Positions 55,724 through 64,000 of a DNA stretch of 64,000 bases are shown here, piece after piece. The stretch's first letter is position 1; every line of letters starts with the position of its first letter. The DNA comes from Clavibacter michiganensis. Its GTDB lineage: Bacteria; Actinomycetota; Actinomycetes; Actinomycetales; Microbacteriaceae. The position numbers and the translations under genes are program-made. The notes beneath the pieces were generated by a model, which was not told where the DNA came from, ran no database searches, and worked only from the letters and a program-made list of their open reading frames with translations. The stretch is taken from positions 208,778-272,777 of the forward strand of contig NZ_MDJZ01000004.1 of the NCBI RefSeq assembly GCF_002151125.1, given 5' to 3'.

Positions 55724-56593
55724 TCAGCGCGCCCGGTGGCCCGGCACGCCGAGCCCCTCGAGCAGCTCGGCGCGGAGGGCCGCGAGGGTCGCGTCGCCGC
55801 GGTCGCGCGGGCGGGCGCCCGGCACGTCGAGCACGCGGCGCACGGTCGCGCCGGGTGCGGCGCCCTCCGCGGTGTCCGGGCCGAGCAGCACCACGCGGTC
55901 GGCGAGGTGCAGCGCCTCGTCCACGTCGTGCGTGACGAGGAGGACCGTGGTCGGGATCGCGGCGTGCACGTCGAGCAGCAGGTCCTGCATGCGGAGGCGC
56001 GTCAGGGCGTCGAGCGCCCCGAACGGCTCGTCGAGCACGAGGACGCGGGGCCGGCGCGCGAGGGCGCGGGCGAGCGAGGCGCGCTGGGCCATGCCGCCGG
56101 ACACCTGCCGGGGACGGAGGTCCGCGGCCTCGGCGAGGCCGGTGAGCTCGAGCAGGTCGCGCACGCGGGCGTCGCCCTCCGCGCGCGGCACGTCTCGGGG
56201 CAGGCCGAGCCGCACGTTGGCGCGGATGGTGCGCCAGGGCAGGAGCCGCGGCTCCTGGAACGCCACGGCGGAGCGCTGGTCGACGTCGCGCACGGGCGTG
56301 CCGTCGATCAGGATGGATCCGACGTCGGGCCGGTCGAGCCCGCTCACCTGGCGGAGGAGCGTCGACTTGCCGCAGCCGGACGGCCCGAGGACCGCGACGA
56401 CGTCCCCCGCGGCGAGGTCGAGGTCGACGTCCCGGAGCACGGTGCGGCGGGCGCGGGATCCGTCGACGGCGAAGGAGCGGCCGACCCCGCGGAGCGCGAC
56501 GGCCCCGGCCGAGGCGGTCGCGGCGCCGCGCGGGGCATCGCCCGGGTCGGGAGTCGCGGGATCGCGGTGCGGGGCGGAGACGGTGACGGGCAT
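55724..56593 (-). CDS. ABC transporter ATP-binding protein (SsuB/TauB type)
   Basis: 289 residues. Walker A GPSGCGKST, Q-loop FQEPRLLPWRTI, signature SGGMAQRASLARAL, Walker B VLVLDEPFGALD and H-loop VTHDVDEAL are complete. The first 35 or so residues are a Pro/Ala-rich extension. It is the first gene of a three-gene importer operon (ATPase, binding protein, permease), with TAGCGT 6 nt before the ATG, and is separated from nusB by 91 bp that contain a hairpin. Confidence 0.93.
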   Translation of the reverse strand: MPVTVSAPHRDPATPDPGDAPRGAATASAGAVALRGVGRSFAVDGSRARRTVLRDVDLDLAAGDVVAVLGPSGCGKSTLLRQVSGLDRPDVGSILIDGTPVRDVDQRSAVAFQEPRLLPWRTIRANVRLGLPRDVPRAEGDARVRDLLELTGLAEAADLRPRQVSGGMAQRASLARALARRPRVLVLDEPFGALDALTRLRMQDLLLDVHAAIPTTVLLVTHDVDEALHLADRVVLLGPDTAEGAAPGATVRRVLDVPGARPRDRGDATLAALRAELLEGLGVPGHRAR

Positions 56594-56599
56594 GACCCG

Positions 56600-56605
56600 A
56601 CGCTA
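56600..56605 (-). promoter_or_regulatory. candidate leaderless -10 box for the ABC importer operon
   Basis: Minus-strand TAGCGT then CGGGTC and the ATPase ATG. Same core as before acs. Confidence 0.45.
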
Positions 56606-56652
56606 GGGCGACGCGCGCCCCCGCGGACCCCCGCCCGTCACACGCCGTCGCG

Positions 56653-56675
56653 CCGCGTCATGCGACGTAACGCGG
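56653..56675. promoter_or_regulatory. inverted repeat between nusB and the ABC importer
   Basis: 6-bp arms (56653-56658 and 56670-56675) with an 11-nt spacer, 10 bp after the nusB stop. It includes gtcatgcgac (56657-56666), close to gtcacgcgac at 53723-53732 upstream of acs. It could be a weak terminator for nusB or an operator. Confidence 0.35.
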
Positions 56676-56684
56676 GTGGCGCGA

Positions 56685-57098
56685 TCAGGCCTGCGTCGCC
56701 GCGATCCGCGCGAGCATGCCGTTGACGAACGAGGCCGACTCGTCGGTCGACAGCGACGACGCGAGGTCGACGCTCTCCGAGATCGCGACGCCGTCCGGCA
56801 CGTCGGCGTTGAAGAGGATCTCCCAGATGCCGATGCGCAGGATCGCCCGGTCGACGGCCGGCATGCGGGCGAGGGTCCAGTTGACCGAGTACGTCTCGAT
56901 GAGCTCGTCGATCTCGTCCTGGTGGTCGACGACCCCCTCCGCGATCTCGCGGGCGTATGCCCAGGAGGCCTGCCGGTCGGGCTCCGCGGCGGCGCGCTGC
57001 TGCTCGACCGCGAGGGTCGCGGGGATGGACTCCCCGCGGATGTCGGCGACGTAGAGGACGTCGAGGGCGCGCTTGCGCGCCTTGGTGCGTGCGCTCAC
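56685..57098 (-). CDS. nusB: Transcription antitermination factor NusB
   Basis: 137 residues, all-alpha RNA-binding protein that works with S10/NusE on boxA RNA in rRNA operons. Family features: ARKRALDVLYVADIRG and the C-terminal VDRAILRIGIWEILF..PDGVAISESVDLA...SASFVNGMLARI. GTG at 57098 is 4 bp after the efp stop, so it is part of an efp-nusB operon, a common actinobacterial pair. Confidence 0.96.
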   Translation of the reverse strand: MSARTKARKRALDVLYVADIRGESIPATLAVEQQRAAAEPDRQASWAYAREIAEGVVDHQDEIDELIETYSVNWTLARMPAVDRAILRIGIWEILFNADVPDGVAISESVDLASSLSTDESASFVNGMLARIAATQA

Positions 57099-57102
57099 GG
57101 GG

Positions 57103-57666
57103 TCAGTCGGTGACGCGGCCGAGGTAGTCGCCCGTGCGGGTGTCGACCTTGACGCGCGTGCCCTGCTCGAGGAAGAGCGGGACCTGGATCTGGTGCCCGG
57201 TCTCGACGGTCGCGGGCTTCGTGCCGCCCGTCGAGCGGTCGCCCTGCAGACCCGGCTCCGTGTACGTGATCGTCAGCACGACCGACGCGGGCAGCTCGAC
57301 GTAGAGCCCCTCGCCGTTGTGCAGCGCGACGGTCACGCTCTGATTCTCGAGCATGAAGTTCTTCGCGTCGCCGACCTGCGCGGCGGACAGCGTGATCTGG
57401 TCGTAGTCGCTCGTGTCCATGAACACGAAGTTCTCGCCGTCGGCGTAGAGGTACTGGAAGTCGCGGCGGTCGACCGTCTCGGTCTCGATCTTGGCGCCGG
57501 CGTTGAACGTGCGGTCGACGACCTTGCCGCTCATCACGTTCTTGACCTTGGTGCGCACGAACGCGCCGCCCTTGCCCGGCTTGACGTGCTGGAACTCGAT
57601 GACGGTCCACAGCTGGCCGTCCATGTTGAGGACGACGCCGTTCTTGATGTCAGCGGTAGAGGCCAT
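57103..57666 (-). CDS. efp: Translation elongation factor P
   Basis: 187 residues, three beta-barrel domains. It relieves ribosome stalling at polyproline. The tip loop is [14 protein letters not shown] with Lys32 at the position usually modified or contacting the P-site tRNA; no modification gene is nearby. The C-terminal GDYLGRV matches the family. ATG at 57666. The upstream region has a TAGGCT about 105 nt before the start, suggesting a leadered transcript. Confidence 0.97.
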   Translation of the reverse strand: MASTADIKNGVVLNMDGQLWTVIEFQHVKPGKGGAFVRTKVKNVMSGKVVDRTFNAGAKIETETVDRRDFQYLYADGENFVFMDTSDYDQITLSAAQVGDAKNFMLENQSVTVALHNGEGLYVELPASVVLTITYTEPGLQGDRSTGGTKPATVETGHQIQVPLFLEQGTRVKVDTRTGDYLGRVTD

Positions 57667-57770
57667 GCGGGAGGGTCCTTGCCTGTTCGACGAGCGGGAG
57701 GTGCGGCGTCGGTGCGGCCGCGCGGGGATGCCGGTGCCGACCTTCGGGCGGCGGGGCGATCCGAGGGATC

Positions 57771-57776
57771 AGCCTA
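57771..57776 (-). promoter_or_regulatory. candidate -10 box for efp overlapping the aroQ stop codon
   Basis: Minus-strand TAGGCT whose TAG is the aroQ stop. It would give efp a leader of about 98 nt, unlike the leaderless cases. Confidence 0.35.
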
Positions 57777-58214
57777 ACGGGTGCCGGTCACGACGTGCGC
57801 GAGGGCCAGGAGGTAGGAGCTCTGCCCGAAGCCCGCGATGACGCCCGTGGCGACGGGCGAGACGACGCTGGTGTGCCGGAACTCCTCGCGCGCGTGCGGG
57901 TTCGACAGGTGCACCTCGATGAGGAGGAGGCCGGCCTTCGTGACGAGGGCGGCGGCGTCGCGGAGCGCGTACGAGTAGTGCGTGAAGGCCGCGGGGTTCA
58001 TGATCACGGGGGTCCGGGTGTCCACGGCCTCGTGCAGCCAGCCGATGAGGGTCGCCTCGTCGTCGGTCTGCCGGAGGTCGACGTCGACGTCGGCGGGCGC
58101 GAAGGCGACGAGCTCCCGGCGGAGGTCGTCGAGGGATCCGGTGCCGTACACGTCGGGCTCGCGGCTGCCGAGCCGTCCGAGGTTGGGGCCGTTGAGGACG
58201 AGCACGCGTGACAT
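57774..58214 (-). CDS. aroQ: 3-dehydroquinate dehydratase, type II
   Basis: 146 residues, dodecameric type II dehydroquinase. It dehydrates 3-dehydroquinate in the shikimate pathway. NGPNLGRLGSREPDVYG carries the catalytic Tyr and Arg, VIMNPAAFTHYS the mid-site and LIEVHLSNPHAREEFRHTS the catalytic His. ATG at 58214 has TAGGCT 6 nt upstream, so it may be transcribed leaderless and apart from the other aro genes. Confidence 0.96.
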   Translation of the reverse strand: MSRVLVLNGPNLGRLGSREPDVYGTGSLDDLRRELVAFAPADVDVDLRQTDDEATLIGWLHEAVDTRTPVIMNPAAFTHYSYALRDAAALVTKAGLLLIEVHLSNPHAREEFRHTSVVSPVATGVIAGFGQSSYLLALAHVVTGTR

Positions 58215-58220
58215 GCGCCC

Positions 58221-58226
58221 AGCCTA
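58221..58226 (-). promoter_or_regulatory. candidate leaderless -10 box for aroQ
   Basis: Minus-strand TAGGCT, 6-nt spacer, then the aroQ ATG. It lies in the 19-bp gap after the SDR gene. Confidence 0.45.
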
Positions 58227-58233
58227 GGGCGGG

Positions 58234-59019
58234 TCAGCCGACGCTCTGGCCGCCGTCCGAGCGGATGCGCTGGCCGTTGATCCAGCCGCCCTCCGCCGAC
58301 AGCAGGAAGCACACGAGCGCGGCCGCGTCGCGGGGCTCGGCGAGCCGGCCGCGGGGCGTGGCCTGGCGGAGGCCCTCGCGCAGCTCGGGCGTGAACCACC
58401 CGGTGTCGGTGGGTCCGGGATCCACGAGGTTGGCGGTGACGCGCACGTGCTCGAGCTCCCGCGCGGCGGCGATGACGATGCGGTCGAGCGCCGCCTTGCT
58501 CGCCCCGTACGCCACGTTGCCCACGACGTGGTCGCTCGTGAGCGCGACGATGCGGCCGGCGCCGGGCTCGGCGCGGTAGCGTCGCGCGAAGCCCTGGATC
58601 AGCTGGAGCGACGCCCGGACGTTCACCGCGAGGTGCCGGTCGAGGGCCTCCACGCTCGTGTCGAGGAGCCCGCTGTCGACGGACTCGGCGTGGCTGAGGA
58701 CGAGGCCCGTGATGGGGCCGAGCTCGCGCTCGACCTCGTCGAGGATCCGCTCGGCCGCGCCGGTGTCCATGAGGTCCGCCTCGACGGCGTGCGCCCGGCC
58801 CCCGGCGCGCTCGACCGCCTCGGCGACCCGGGCGGGATCCTCCGGCTGCGGGCCCCACGGCATGCGGGCGTCGTAGGCCGACCAGTACGAGAAGGCGACG
58901 TCCCAGCCGCCGAGCGCCAGGTCCTCCGCGATGGCCGCGCCGAGTCCCGCGACCCGGCCGACGCCCGTGACGAGGGCGACGGGACGGGCGGGCGCGTCCG
59001 GATGCGCGGGGTCGGTCAC
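58234..59019 (-). CDS. SDR family oxidoreductase, atypical active-site spacing
   Basis: 261 residues, Rossmann fold. The cofactor loop is TGVGRVAGLGAAIA (about 18-31), and FSYWSAYDARMPWG matches an SDR subgroup with an MPWG motif. The catalytic candidates Ser162, Tyr171 and Lys175 (YGASK) are present, but Ser and Tyr are only 9 residues apart instead of about 13, because the loop between them is short. The substrate is unknown. GTG at 59019 overlaps the aroB stop (GTGA), so it is embedded between aroB and aroQ. It may use a shikimate-related or unrelated substrate. Confidence 0.85.
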   Translation of the reverse strand: MTDPAHPDAPARPVALVTGVGRVAGLGAAIAEDLALGGWDVAFSYWSAYDARMPWGPQPEDPARVAEAVERAGGRAHAVEADLMDTGAAERILDEVERELGPITGLVLSHAESVDSGLLDTSVEALDRHLAVNVRASLQLIQGFARRYRAEPGAGRIVALTSDHVVGNVAYGASKAALDRIVIAAARELEHVRVTANLVDPGPTDTGWFTPELREGLRQATPRGRLAEPRDAAALVCFLLSAEGGWINGQRIRSDGGQSVG

Positions 59020-60143
59020 GAGCCGATCTCCTGGTACGCCGCGAACAGCAGCGCCTCCTCGGGCCCGTTGAGCACGCTCGCGCGGCCGACGCCGTCGAGC
59101 ACGATGAAGCGCATCATGTCGCCGCGCGCCTTCTTGTCGCGCTTCATGCTGGCGACGAGCGTGGGCCAGCGGCCGACGGGGTAGCTGGTGGGCAGGTCGA
59201 GCGAGTCGAGGATCCGGCGGTGCCGGTCGACCGCCTCGTCGGACAGCGAGCGCGTGAGGCGGGAGAGCTCCGCGGCGAAGACCATGCCGACCGCGACGGC
59301 CGCGCCGTGCCGCCAGCGGTAGCGCTCCGCGTGCTCGATGGCGTGGCCGAGCGTGTGGCCGTAGTTGAGGATCTCGCGGCGGCCCTTCTCGGTGAAGTCC
59401 TCCCCCACGACCTCCGCCTTCATCGCGATCGCGAGCTCCACCACGCGGCGGAACTCGGGGCTCGTGGGATCCGTGACGCGCGCCACGTCCCGCTCGATGA
59501 CGTCGAGGATCTCCGGCACCGCGATGAACCCGGCCTTCACGATCTCGGCGAAGCCCGTGACGATCTCCTCGCGCGGCAGCGTCGCGAGCAGGTCGAGGTC
59601 CACGATCACGGCGGTCGGCGCGTAGAAGGCGCCCACGAGGTTCTTGCCCTCGGAGGTGTTGATGCCGGTCTTGCCGCCGACGGCCGCGTCGACCATGGCG
59701 AGCACGGTGGTGGGGATCTGGATGAGCATCACGCCGCGCAGCCAGGTGGCCGCGACGAACCCGCCGAGGTCGGTCGTGGCGCCGCCGCCGAGCGTGATGA
59801 CGGCGTCCGATCGCGTGAAGTCGGTGGTGCCCATGATCTTCCAGCAGAACGCCGCGACCTCGACGCGCTTGGCGCCCTCCGCGTCGGGCACCTCCGCGAG
59901 GTACACCTCCACGTCGCCCTGCAGGCGCTCGCGCAGCCGGGACGCCTCGTCGGCGAGGGCGGGCGCGTGCACCATGAGCACCTTGCGGACGCGCGGGCCG
60001 AGCAGCGCGCCGACCCCGGCGACGAGGCCGCGGCCGACGGTGACGTCGTAGCCGGGCGTGCCGGAGACGTGGATCACGGTGGGCGCGTCGGATTCCGCGA
60101 CGGCGGTCTCGGTGGTGGCGTCGGTGGCGTGAGGGTCGGTCAT
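59016..60143 (-). CDS. aroB: 3-dehydroquinate synthase
   Basis: 375 residues. It converts DAHP to 3-dehydroquinate using NAD and a divalent metal. ITLGGGATTDLGGFVAATWLRG and IPTTVLAMVDAAVGGKTGIN bind NAD and substrate; the metal ligands include the Glu in EIVKAGF and the His residues in LNYGHTLGHAIEH. About 25 extra residues precede the conserved N-terminus. ATG at 60143 overlaps the aroK stop (ATGA). Confidence 0.96.
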   Translation of the reverse strand: MTDPHATDATTETAVAESDAPTVIHVSGTPGYDVTVGRGLVAGVGALLGPRVRKVLMVHAPALADEASRLRERLQGDVEVYLAEVPDAEGAKRVEVAAFCWKIMGTTDFTRSDAVITLGGGATTDLGGFVAATWLRGVMLIQIPTTVLAMVDAAVGGKTGINTSEGKNLVGAFYAPTAVIVDLDLLATLPREEIVTGFAEIVKAGFIAVPEILDVIERDVARVTDPTSPEFRRVVELAIAMKAEVVGEDFTEKGRREILNYGHTLGHAIEHAERYRWRHGAAVAVGMVFAAELSRLTRSLSDEAVDRHRRILDSLDLPTSYPVGRWPTLVASMKRDKKARGDMMRFIVLDGVGRASVLNGPEEALLFAAYQEIGS

Positions 60144-60631
60144 GGCTGCCTTTCCCGGGCGAAGCGCTCGATCTCGCGGACGATGCGCGGGAGCGGGCGG
60201 TCGGAGGTGTCGATGGTCAGGTCGGCGAGCGAGCGGTACAGCTCCTCGCGGTCGGCGACGATGCGGCGCCAGCTCTCGAGGCCGTCGACGAGCGGGCGGT
60301 CGTGGCCGCGGATCCGCGCGCGCACGGCCTGCTCGCTGACGGTGAGGAGCACGACGCCGCAGGCCTCGAGGTCGGCGCGGGTGGCGGGATCGAGCACCGC
60401 TCCCCCGCCGAGCGACACGACGCCGTCGTCCGCGAGGGCGCGGGCCACGGCATCGCGCTCGAGCTCGCGGAACCGCGGCTCGCCGTGGTCGCGGAAGATG
60501 TCCGCGATGGATCCGTGCGCGGCCACGACGGCCCTGTCGGTGTCCGTGAACGGCAGCCCCAGGGCCTTCGCCACGCGGCGGCCGACCGTGGTCTTGCCCG
60601 CGCCGGGCGGGCCGATCAGGACGACCGGCAC
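60140..60631 (-). CDS. aroK: Shikimate kinase
   Basis: 163 residues. P-loop GPPGAGKTTVGRRVA, the substrate-site DTD and FRELERD, GGGAVLDPATRADL and HDRPLV lid residues are present. It phosphorylates shikimate. GTG at 60631 is the start: GAGG lies 10 nt upstream and the aroC stop is 2 bp away. The larger open frame is the aroC shadow. Confidence 0.95.
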   Translation of the reverse strand: MPVVLIGPPGAGKTTVGRRVAKALGLPFTDTDRAVVAAHGSIADIFRDHGEPRFRELERDAVARALADDGVVSLGGGAVLDPATRADLEACGVVLLTVSEQAVRARIRGHDRPLVDGLESWRRIVADREELYRSLADLTIDTSDRPLPRIVREIERFARERQP

Positions 60632-60633
60632 GC

Positions 60634-61872
60634 TCAGGCCTCGGGCGGTGCGGGCGGCGCGGCGTCCGCCTCGTCCACGAGGTCCGCGCCGGAGCGGCGG
60701 CCCTCGGGGATCGCGTCGAGGTAGCCGCGGAGGTTCCGGAGGGTCTCGCCGACGGAGTCGCCGCCGAACTTCTCCAGCACCGCGTCGGCGAGCGTGAGGG
60801 CGACCATGGCCTCGGCCACGACGCCCGCGGCGGGGACGGCGCACACGTCGGAGCGCTGGTGGTTCGCGGGGGCGGCTCCGCCCGTCGCGGTGTCGATGGT
60901 GCGGAGCGCGCGCGGCACGGTGGCGATGGGCTTCATGCCCGCGCGGACGCGGAGGACGGTGCCCGTCGACATGCCGCCCTCGGTGCCGCCGGCGCGATCG
61001 GTGGAGCGCCCGATGCCGGCGGCCGTGGAGAACAGCTCGTCGTGCGCCTCGGATCCGCGGCGGGTGGTGGTGAGGAAGCCGTCGCCGACCTCGACGCCCT
61101 TGATCGCCTGGATGCCCATGAGCGCGGCTGCGAGCTTCGAGTCGAGCCGGCGATCCCAGTGCACGTGCGAGCCGAGGCCGGGCGGCAGGTCGTAGGCGAG
61201 CACCTCGACGACGCCGCCGACGGTGTCGCCGCTCGACTTCGTGTCGTCGACCTCGGCGACCATGCGGGCGCTCGTCTCGGGGTGGAAGCAGCGCAGCGGA
61301 TCCGCATCCAGCGCGTCGACGTCGGCCGGCGTCGGCAGCGGCGCGCCCTCGGGCACGCGGACGGGGCCGATGGAGAGCGTGTGGCTGACCAGCGTGATGC
61401 CGAGCTCGGCGAGGAACGCGCGCGCCACGGCGCCGAGGGCCACGCGGGCCGCGGTCTCGCGGGCGCTGGCGCGCTCGAGCACGGGACGCGCCTCGTCGAA
61501 GTCGTACTTCTGCATGCCCACGAGGTCCGCGTGGCCGGGGCGGGGACGCGTGAGGGCCGCGGCGCGCGCGCCCTGCAGCTTCTCCGGGTCCACCGGCTCG
61601 GGGCTCATGACGTCGACCCACTTGGGCCACTCCGTGTTGCCGATGCGCACCGCGATGGGGCTGCCGAGCGTGCGCCCGTGGACCACGCCGGTCGAGAGGC
61701 TCAGCTCGTCCTGCTCGAACGCCATGCGTGCACCCCGGCCGTAGCCGAGCTTGCGACGGGCGAGGTCGGCGCGGATGCCGTCGAGGCTGACGGGCACGCC
61801 CGCGGGCAGGCCCTCCAGGACGGCGATGAGTTCGGGTCCGTGGGATTCCCCGGCGGTGAGCCAACGCAGCAT
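60634..61872 (-). CDS. aroC: Chorismate synthase
   Basis: 412 residues. It forms chorismate from EPSP with reduced [60 protein letters not shown] and [10 protein letters not shown] are the family signatures. The C-terminal tail is Ala/Pro-rich and variable. The ATG has GGAGG about 9 nt upstream. Chorismate feeds TrpE elsewhere in the window. Confidence 0.97.
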   Translation of the reverse strand: MLRWLTAGESHGPELIAVLEGLPAGVPVSLDGIRADLARRKLGYGRGARMAFEQDELSLSTGVVHGRTLGSPIAVRIGNTEWPKWVDVMSPEPVDPEKLQGARAAALTRPRPGHADLVGMQKYDFDEARPVLERASARETAARVALGAVARAFLAELGITLVSHTLSIGPVRVPEGAPLPTPADVDALDADPLRCFHPETSARMVAEVDDTKSSGDTVGGVVEVLAYDLPPGLGSHVHWDRRLDSKLAAALMGIQAIKGVEVGDGFLTTTRRGSEAHDELFSTAAGIGRSTDRAGGTEGGMSTGTVLRVRAGMKPIATVPRALRTIDTATGGAAPANHQRSDVCAVPAAGVVAEAMVALTLADAVLEKFGGDSVGETLRNLRGYLDAIPEGRRSGADLVDEADAAPPAPPEA

Positions 61873-61924
61873 GCCCCCATCCTCCCACAGCGGTCGGCGA
61901 CGATCCCGCGGCGCGGAGGAGGCG

Positions 61925-62815
61925 TCAGACGCCGATCCAGGCGGTCCGCGGATCCCGTCCGACGCTCGCGAGCATCGCCTCGAGCACGCGCCCCTCCCCC
62001 GGCAGCGGGCGCTCCGCGTCGCCGTGGACGAACAGGCGCACCTGGCCGAGCGCCTGGTGCACGAGCATGTCGATCCCCGGCACGACGCGCCCGCTCGCGC
62101 GCTCCCACGCGGAGGAGACGCCGGTGGGCCACGGCGCGTACGTCACGTCGAGGAGCACGGTCACCGCGGGCAGACCGGTCGGCAGCGGCACGGACGCGGC
62201 GGCGTCGCCCGGCAGCGTGCTGACCACGGTGTCGGCCTCGCGGAGCGCGCTGACGGCGTCGTCGAGCGGCACGACGCGGAGCGCGAGGCCCAGCTCGTCG
62301 GCCAGCGGGGCGAGCTCCCGGCCCTGCTCCGGGCGCCGGGCCGCCACGGTCACCTCGTGCGCGCCCATGCGCGCGAGCGCGACGACCGCCGAGCGCGCGG
62401 TGGATCCGGCGCCCAGCACGACCGCGCGTCCGCACCGCTCGACGCCCGCCATCCCGAACGCCCGGACGATCCCCGCGACGTCCGTGTTCGCGCCGCGTCG
62501 CCGCGTCCCACCCGCGCCGTCGTCCTCGAGGAGCAGGGTGTTGGCCGCGCCCGCGAGCCGGGCCGTGTCGTCGATCCGGTCGAGGAGCGGCAGCACGTCG
62601 CGCTTGAGCGGCATCGTGAGCGAGAGACCGCGCCACCCCGACCCGAGGCCGTCGACGAACGCGCCGAGATCCGCCCCCGTGCAGTCGACCGCGTCGTAGG
62701 ACCAGTCGAGCCCGAGCACGCGGTACGCCGCCCCGTGCAGCCGGGGCGACAGCGAGTGGGCGATGGGGCTGCCGAGGACCGCCAGCCGCACGGCCGGGGT
62801 CCGCGGATCAGCCAT
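61925..62815 (-). CDS. aroE: Shikimate dehydrogenase
   Basis: 296 residues. Substrate domain: [22 protein letters not shown] and [14 protein letters not shown] (catalytic Lys). NADP domain: [30 protein letters not shown]. It reduces 3-dehydroshikimate. The conserved Asp is within NTDVAG. ATG at 62815 overlaps the end of mltG by 8 bp; mltG-aroE-aroC order is typical of actinobacteria. Confidence 0.94.
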   Translation of the reverse strand: MADPRTPAVRLAVLGSPIAHSLSPRLHGAAYRVLGLDWSYDAVDCTGADLGAFVDGLGSGWRGLSLTMPLKRDVLPLLDRIDDTARLAGAANTLLLEDDGAGGTRRRGANTDVAGIVRAFGMAGVERCGRAVVLGAGSTARSAVVALARMGAHEVTVAARRPEQGRELAPLADELGLALRVVPLDDAVSALREADTVVSTLPGDAAASVPLPTGLPAVTVLLDVTYAPWPTGVSSAWERASGRVVPGIDMLVHQALGQVRLFVHGDAERPLPGEGRVLEAMLASVGRDPRTAWIGV

Positions 62816-64000
62816 TGCCCGGGTTGTCCCTCATGAACTGCTGCCACTGCGCGACGGCCTTGAGGTGCTCCTCGTACGTCTCCGAGAAGACGGTGTCACC
62901 CGTGATGGTGTTGACCGTGACGAAGTACAGCCACGGCCCGTCCGCGGGGGCCATCGCCGCCTTGATGGCGAGGTCGCCGGGGTTCGAGATGGGGCCGATG
63001 GGCAGGCCCGGGTGCACGTAGGTGTTCCACGGGTTGTCGTCGGCGCGCTCGGCGTCGGTGGTCGTGACCCGGCCGGAGGACTGCGCCCCGTAGGCGACGG
63101 TGGCGTCCGACTGCAGCGGCATCCCGATGTCGATGCGGTTCTGGAAGACGCGCGACACCTTGTAGAAGTCGCCCTCGAAGCGCGCCTCCTTCTGGATGAG
63201 CGCCGCCATCGTGAGCACGCGGTGCCTGTCGGCGGCGGGCACCCCGGCCTGGTCGAGCGCCTGGAAGGTGCGGCTCACCATCGTCTTCACCATGTCCGTC
63301 GCGGAGGTGCCCGGCGGGAAGTCGTACGTGGCGGGGAAGAGGTAGCCCTCGATGTTGGGCGCCTCCGCGGGGATGCCGAGCGCGGCGCGGTCCTCGACGG
63401 CGGCCTCGAGGTCGGCGACGGGGGTGCCGGTGCCCTCCGCGATGAGCTCGAACGCCTGCGCGGCGGTCTGGCCCTCGGGGATGGTGACCATGGCCTGGAC
63501 CTGGCTCGCGGGATCCTGCAGCATCGCCAGCGCCGAGGCCGCGCTCATCTGCTTCCGCAGCACGTAGGTCCCCGGCTGGAACACGACCTCGCCGCCGGAG
63601 CTGACGACGGCCTGGTAGAACGCCTTGGACGTCTTCACGACGTCCTGCTCGGCGAGGGTGTCGCCGATGGTGCTGCCCGTGTCGCCGGTCTTGACGACCA
63701 CCTGCACCTCGCCGGATCCGTCGCCGTCGTAGTCGGTGGGCTCGGCGGGGGTAAGCAGGGCGGACACGACCGGCCCGAACAGCGACGTCGCGATGACGCC
63801 GGCGCCGCCGAAGAGCACGACGAGCAGCACGACGACGTACGGCCACTTGGGGTGGCGGCGCTTGGGCTTCGCGGGCGCCGGCGAGGGCGGCACCGCGCCG
63901 GTGCCGGTCGGCACGGACGCTCCCGCCTGCTCGACCACCGGGATCGTCGCGGTCGTCGGCACCTCCGTGAGTCGGATCGGCCCGTCGGAGCGGTGCCGCC
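62808..64000 (-). CDS. mltG: Endolytic transglycosylase MltG, 5' end outside the window
   Basis: At least 397 residues in frame to the edge, with no stop at the window end, so the N-terminus is missing. A single membrane helix (WPYVVVLLVVLFGGAGVI) follows a basic juxtamembrane stretch (KPKRRHPKW). The extracellular YceG domain has the catalytic Glu in MAALIQKEAR and the family blocks IEGYLFPATYDFPPGTS and NPWNTYVHPGLPIGPISNPGDLAIKAA. It cuts nascent glycan strands and sets their length. A GTG at 63962 could start a shorter form, but the open frame continues past it and actinobacterial MltG usually has a longer cytosolic tail. Confidence 0.92.
   Translation of the reverse strand, partial: RHRSDGPIRLTEVPTTATIPVVEQAGASVPTGTGAVPPSPAPAKPKRRHPKWPYVVVLLVVLFGGAGVIATSLFGPVVSALLTPAEPTDYDGDGSGEVQVVVKTGDTGSTIGDTLAEQDVVKTSKAFYQAVVSSGGEVVFQPGTYVLRKQMSAASALAMLQDPASQVQAMVTIPEGQTAAQAFELIAEGTGTPVADLEAAVEDRAALGIPAEAPNIEGYLFPATYDFPPGTSATDMVKTMVSRTFQALDQAGVPAADRHRVLTMAALIQKEARFEGDFYKVSRVFQNRIDIGMPLQSDATVAYGAQSSGRVTTTDAERADDNPWNTYVHPGLPIGPISNPGDLAIKAAMAPADGPWLYFVTVNTITGDTVFSETYEEHLKAVAQWQQFMRDNPGNG

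Overview
The window looks like a chromosomal core region of a high-GC Gram-positive actinobacterium of the Microbacteriaceae, most likely Clavibacter or a close relative. This is inferred from the roughly 70% GC sequence, the actinobacterial hallmarks (ANTAR regulator PdtaR, four-domain S1, helicase-degenerate PriA, mIHF, trp-associated membrane proteins) and protein similarity recalled from memory. No database search was run. About 57 protein genes, two 24-codon mini-ORFs and one tRNA-Leu(CAA) fill the 64 kb. All protein genes except one small thioesterase lie on the minus strand. I see no insertion sequence, prophage, CRISPR array, rRNA or obvious genomic island, and no gene-free stretch over 300 bp (the longest, about 184 bp, lies upstream of rpsA).

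Layout in window coordinates (transcription runs mostly from high to low). 1-8.6 kb: rapZ, the nucleotide-excision repair genes uvrC, uvrA and uvrB, and coaE. 8.6-12.4 kb: rpsA, a DUF885 metallopeptidase-like gene and a PTS IIA gene. 12.5-18 kb: polA, a plus-strand thioesterase, the response regulator pdtaR, tRNA-Leu and pyk. 18-24 kb: glutamate synthase gltBD. 24-33 kb: lgt and a compact his/trp cluster read as hisE-hisG-hisF-hisI-trpE-two small membrane proteins-trpC-trpB-trpA. 33-41.7 kb: FKBP isomerase, rpe, rsmB, fmt, priA, metK, coaBC and rpoZ. 41.7-51.5 kb: the pyrimidine operon pyrR-pyrB-pyrC-(PH-like membrane protein)-carA-carB-pyrF followed by gmk. 51.6-56.6 kb: acs and a sulfonate/nitrate-type ABC importer. 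56.7-64 kb: nusB, efp and the shikimate genes aroQ, aroB, aroK, aroC and aroE with an inserted SDR oxidoreductase, then the 3' part of mltG, which runs off the window.

The window is dominated by anabolic housekeeping. Shikimate genes supply chorismate to TrpE, the his and trp genes share one run of overlapping cistrons, GltBD and CarAB handle glutamine nitrogen, and the pyr operon is probably repressed by PyrR through a leader RNA element that contains the pyrR Shine-Dalgarno. Many junctions are ATGA, GTGA or TGATG overlaps, suggesting translational coupling.

The most unusual items are: (i) two exact 71-bp tandem repeats at the fmt/rsmB junction that make a chain of two 24-residue mini-ORFs, each linked to the next by an ATGA overlap; (ii) a guanylate kinase carrying an N-terminal mIHF-type DNA-binding domain; (iii) a recurrent TAnnnT box 6-7 nt before the start codon of at least ten genes, the signature of leaderless transcription, in two cases using the upstream gene's TAG stop codon as part of the -10; (iv) a 46-bp perfect palindrome between tRNA-Leu and pyk; and (v) a near-palindromic 10-mer shared by the acs and ABC-importer upstream regions.
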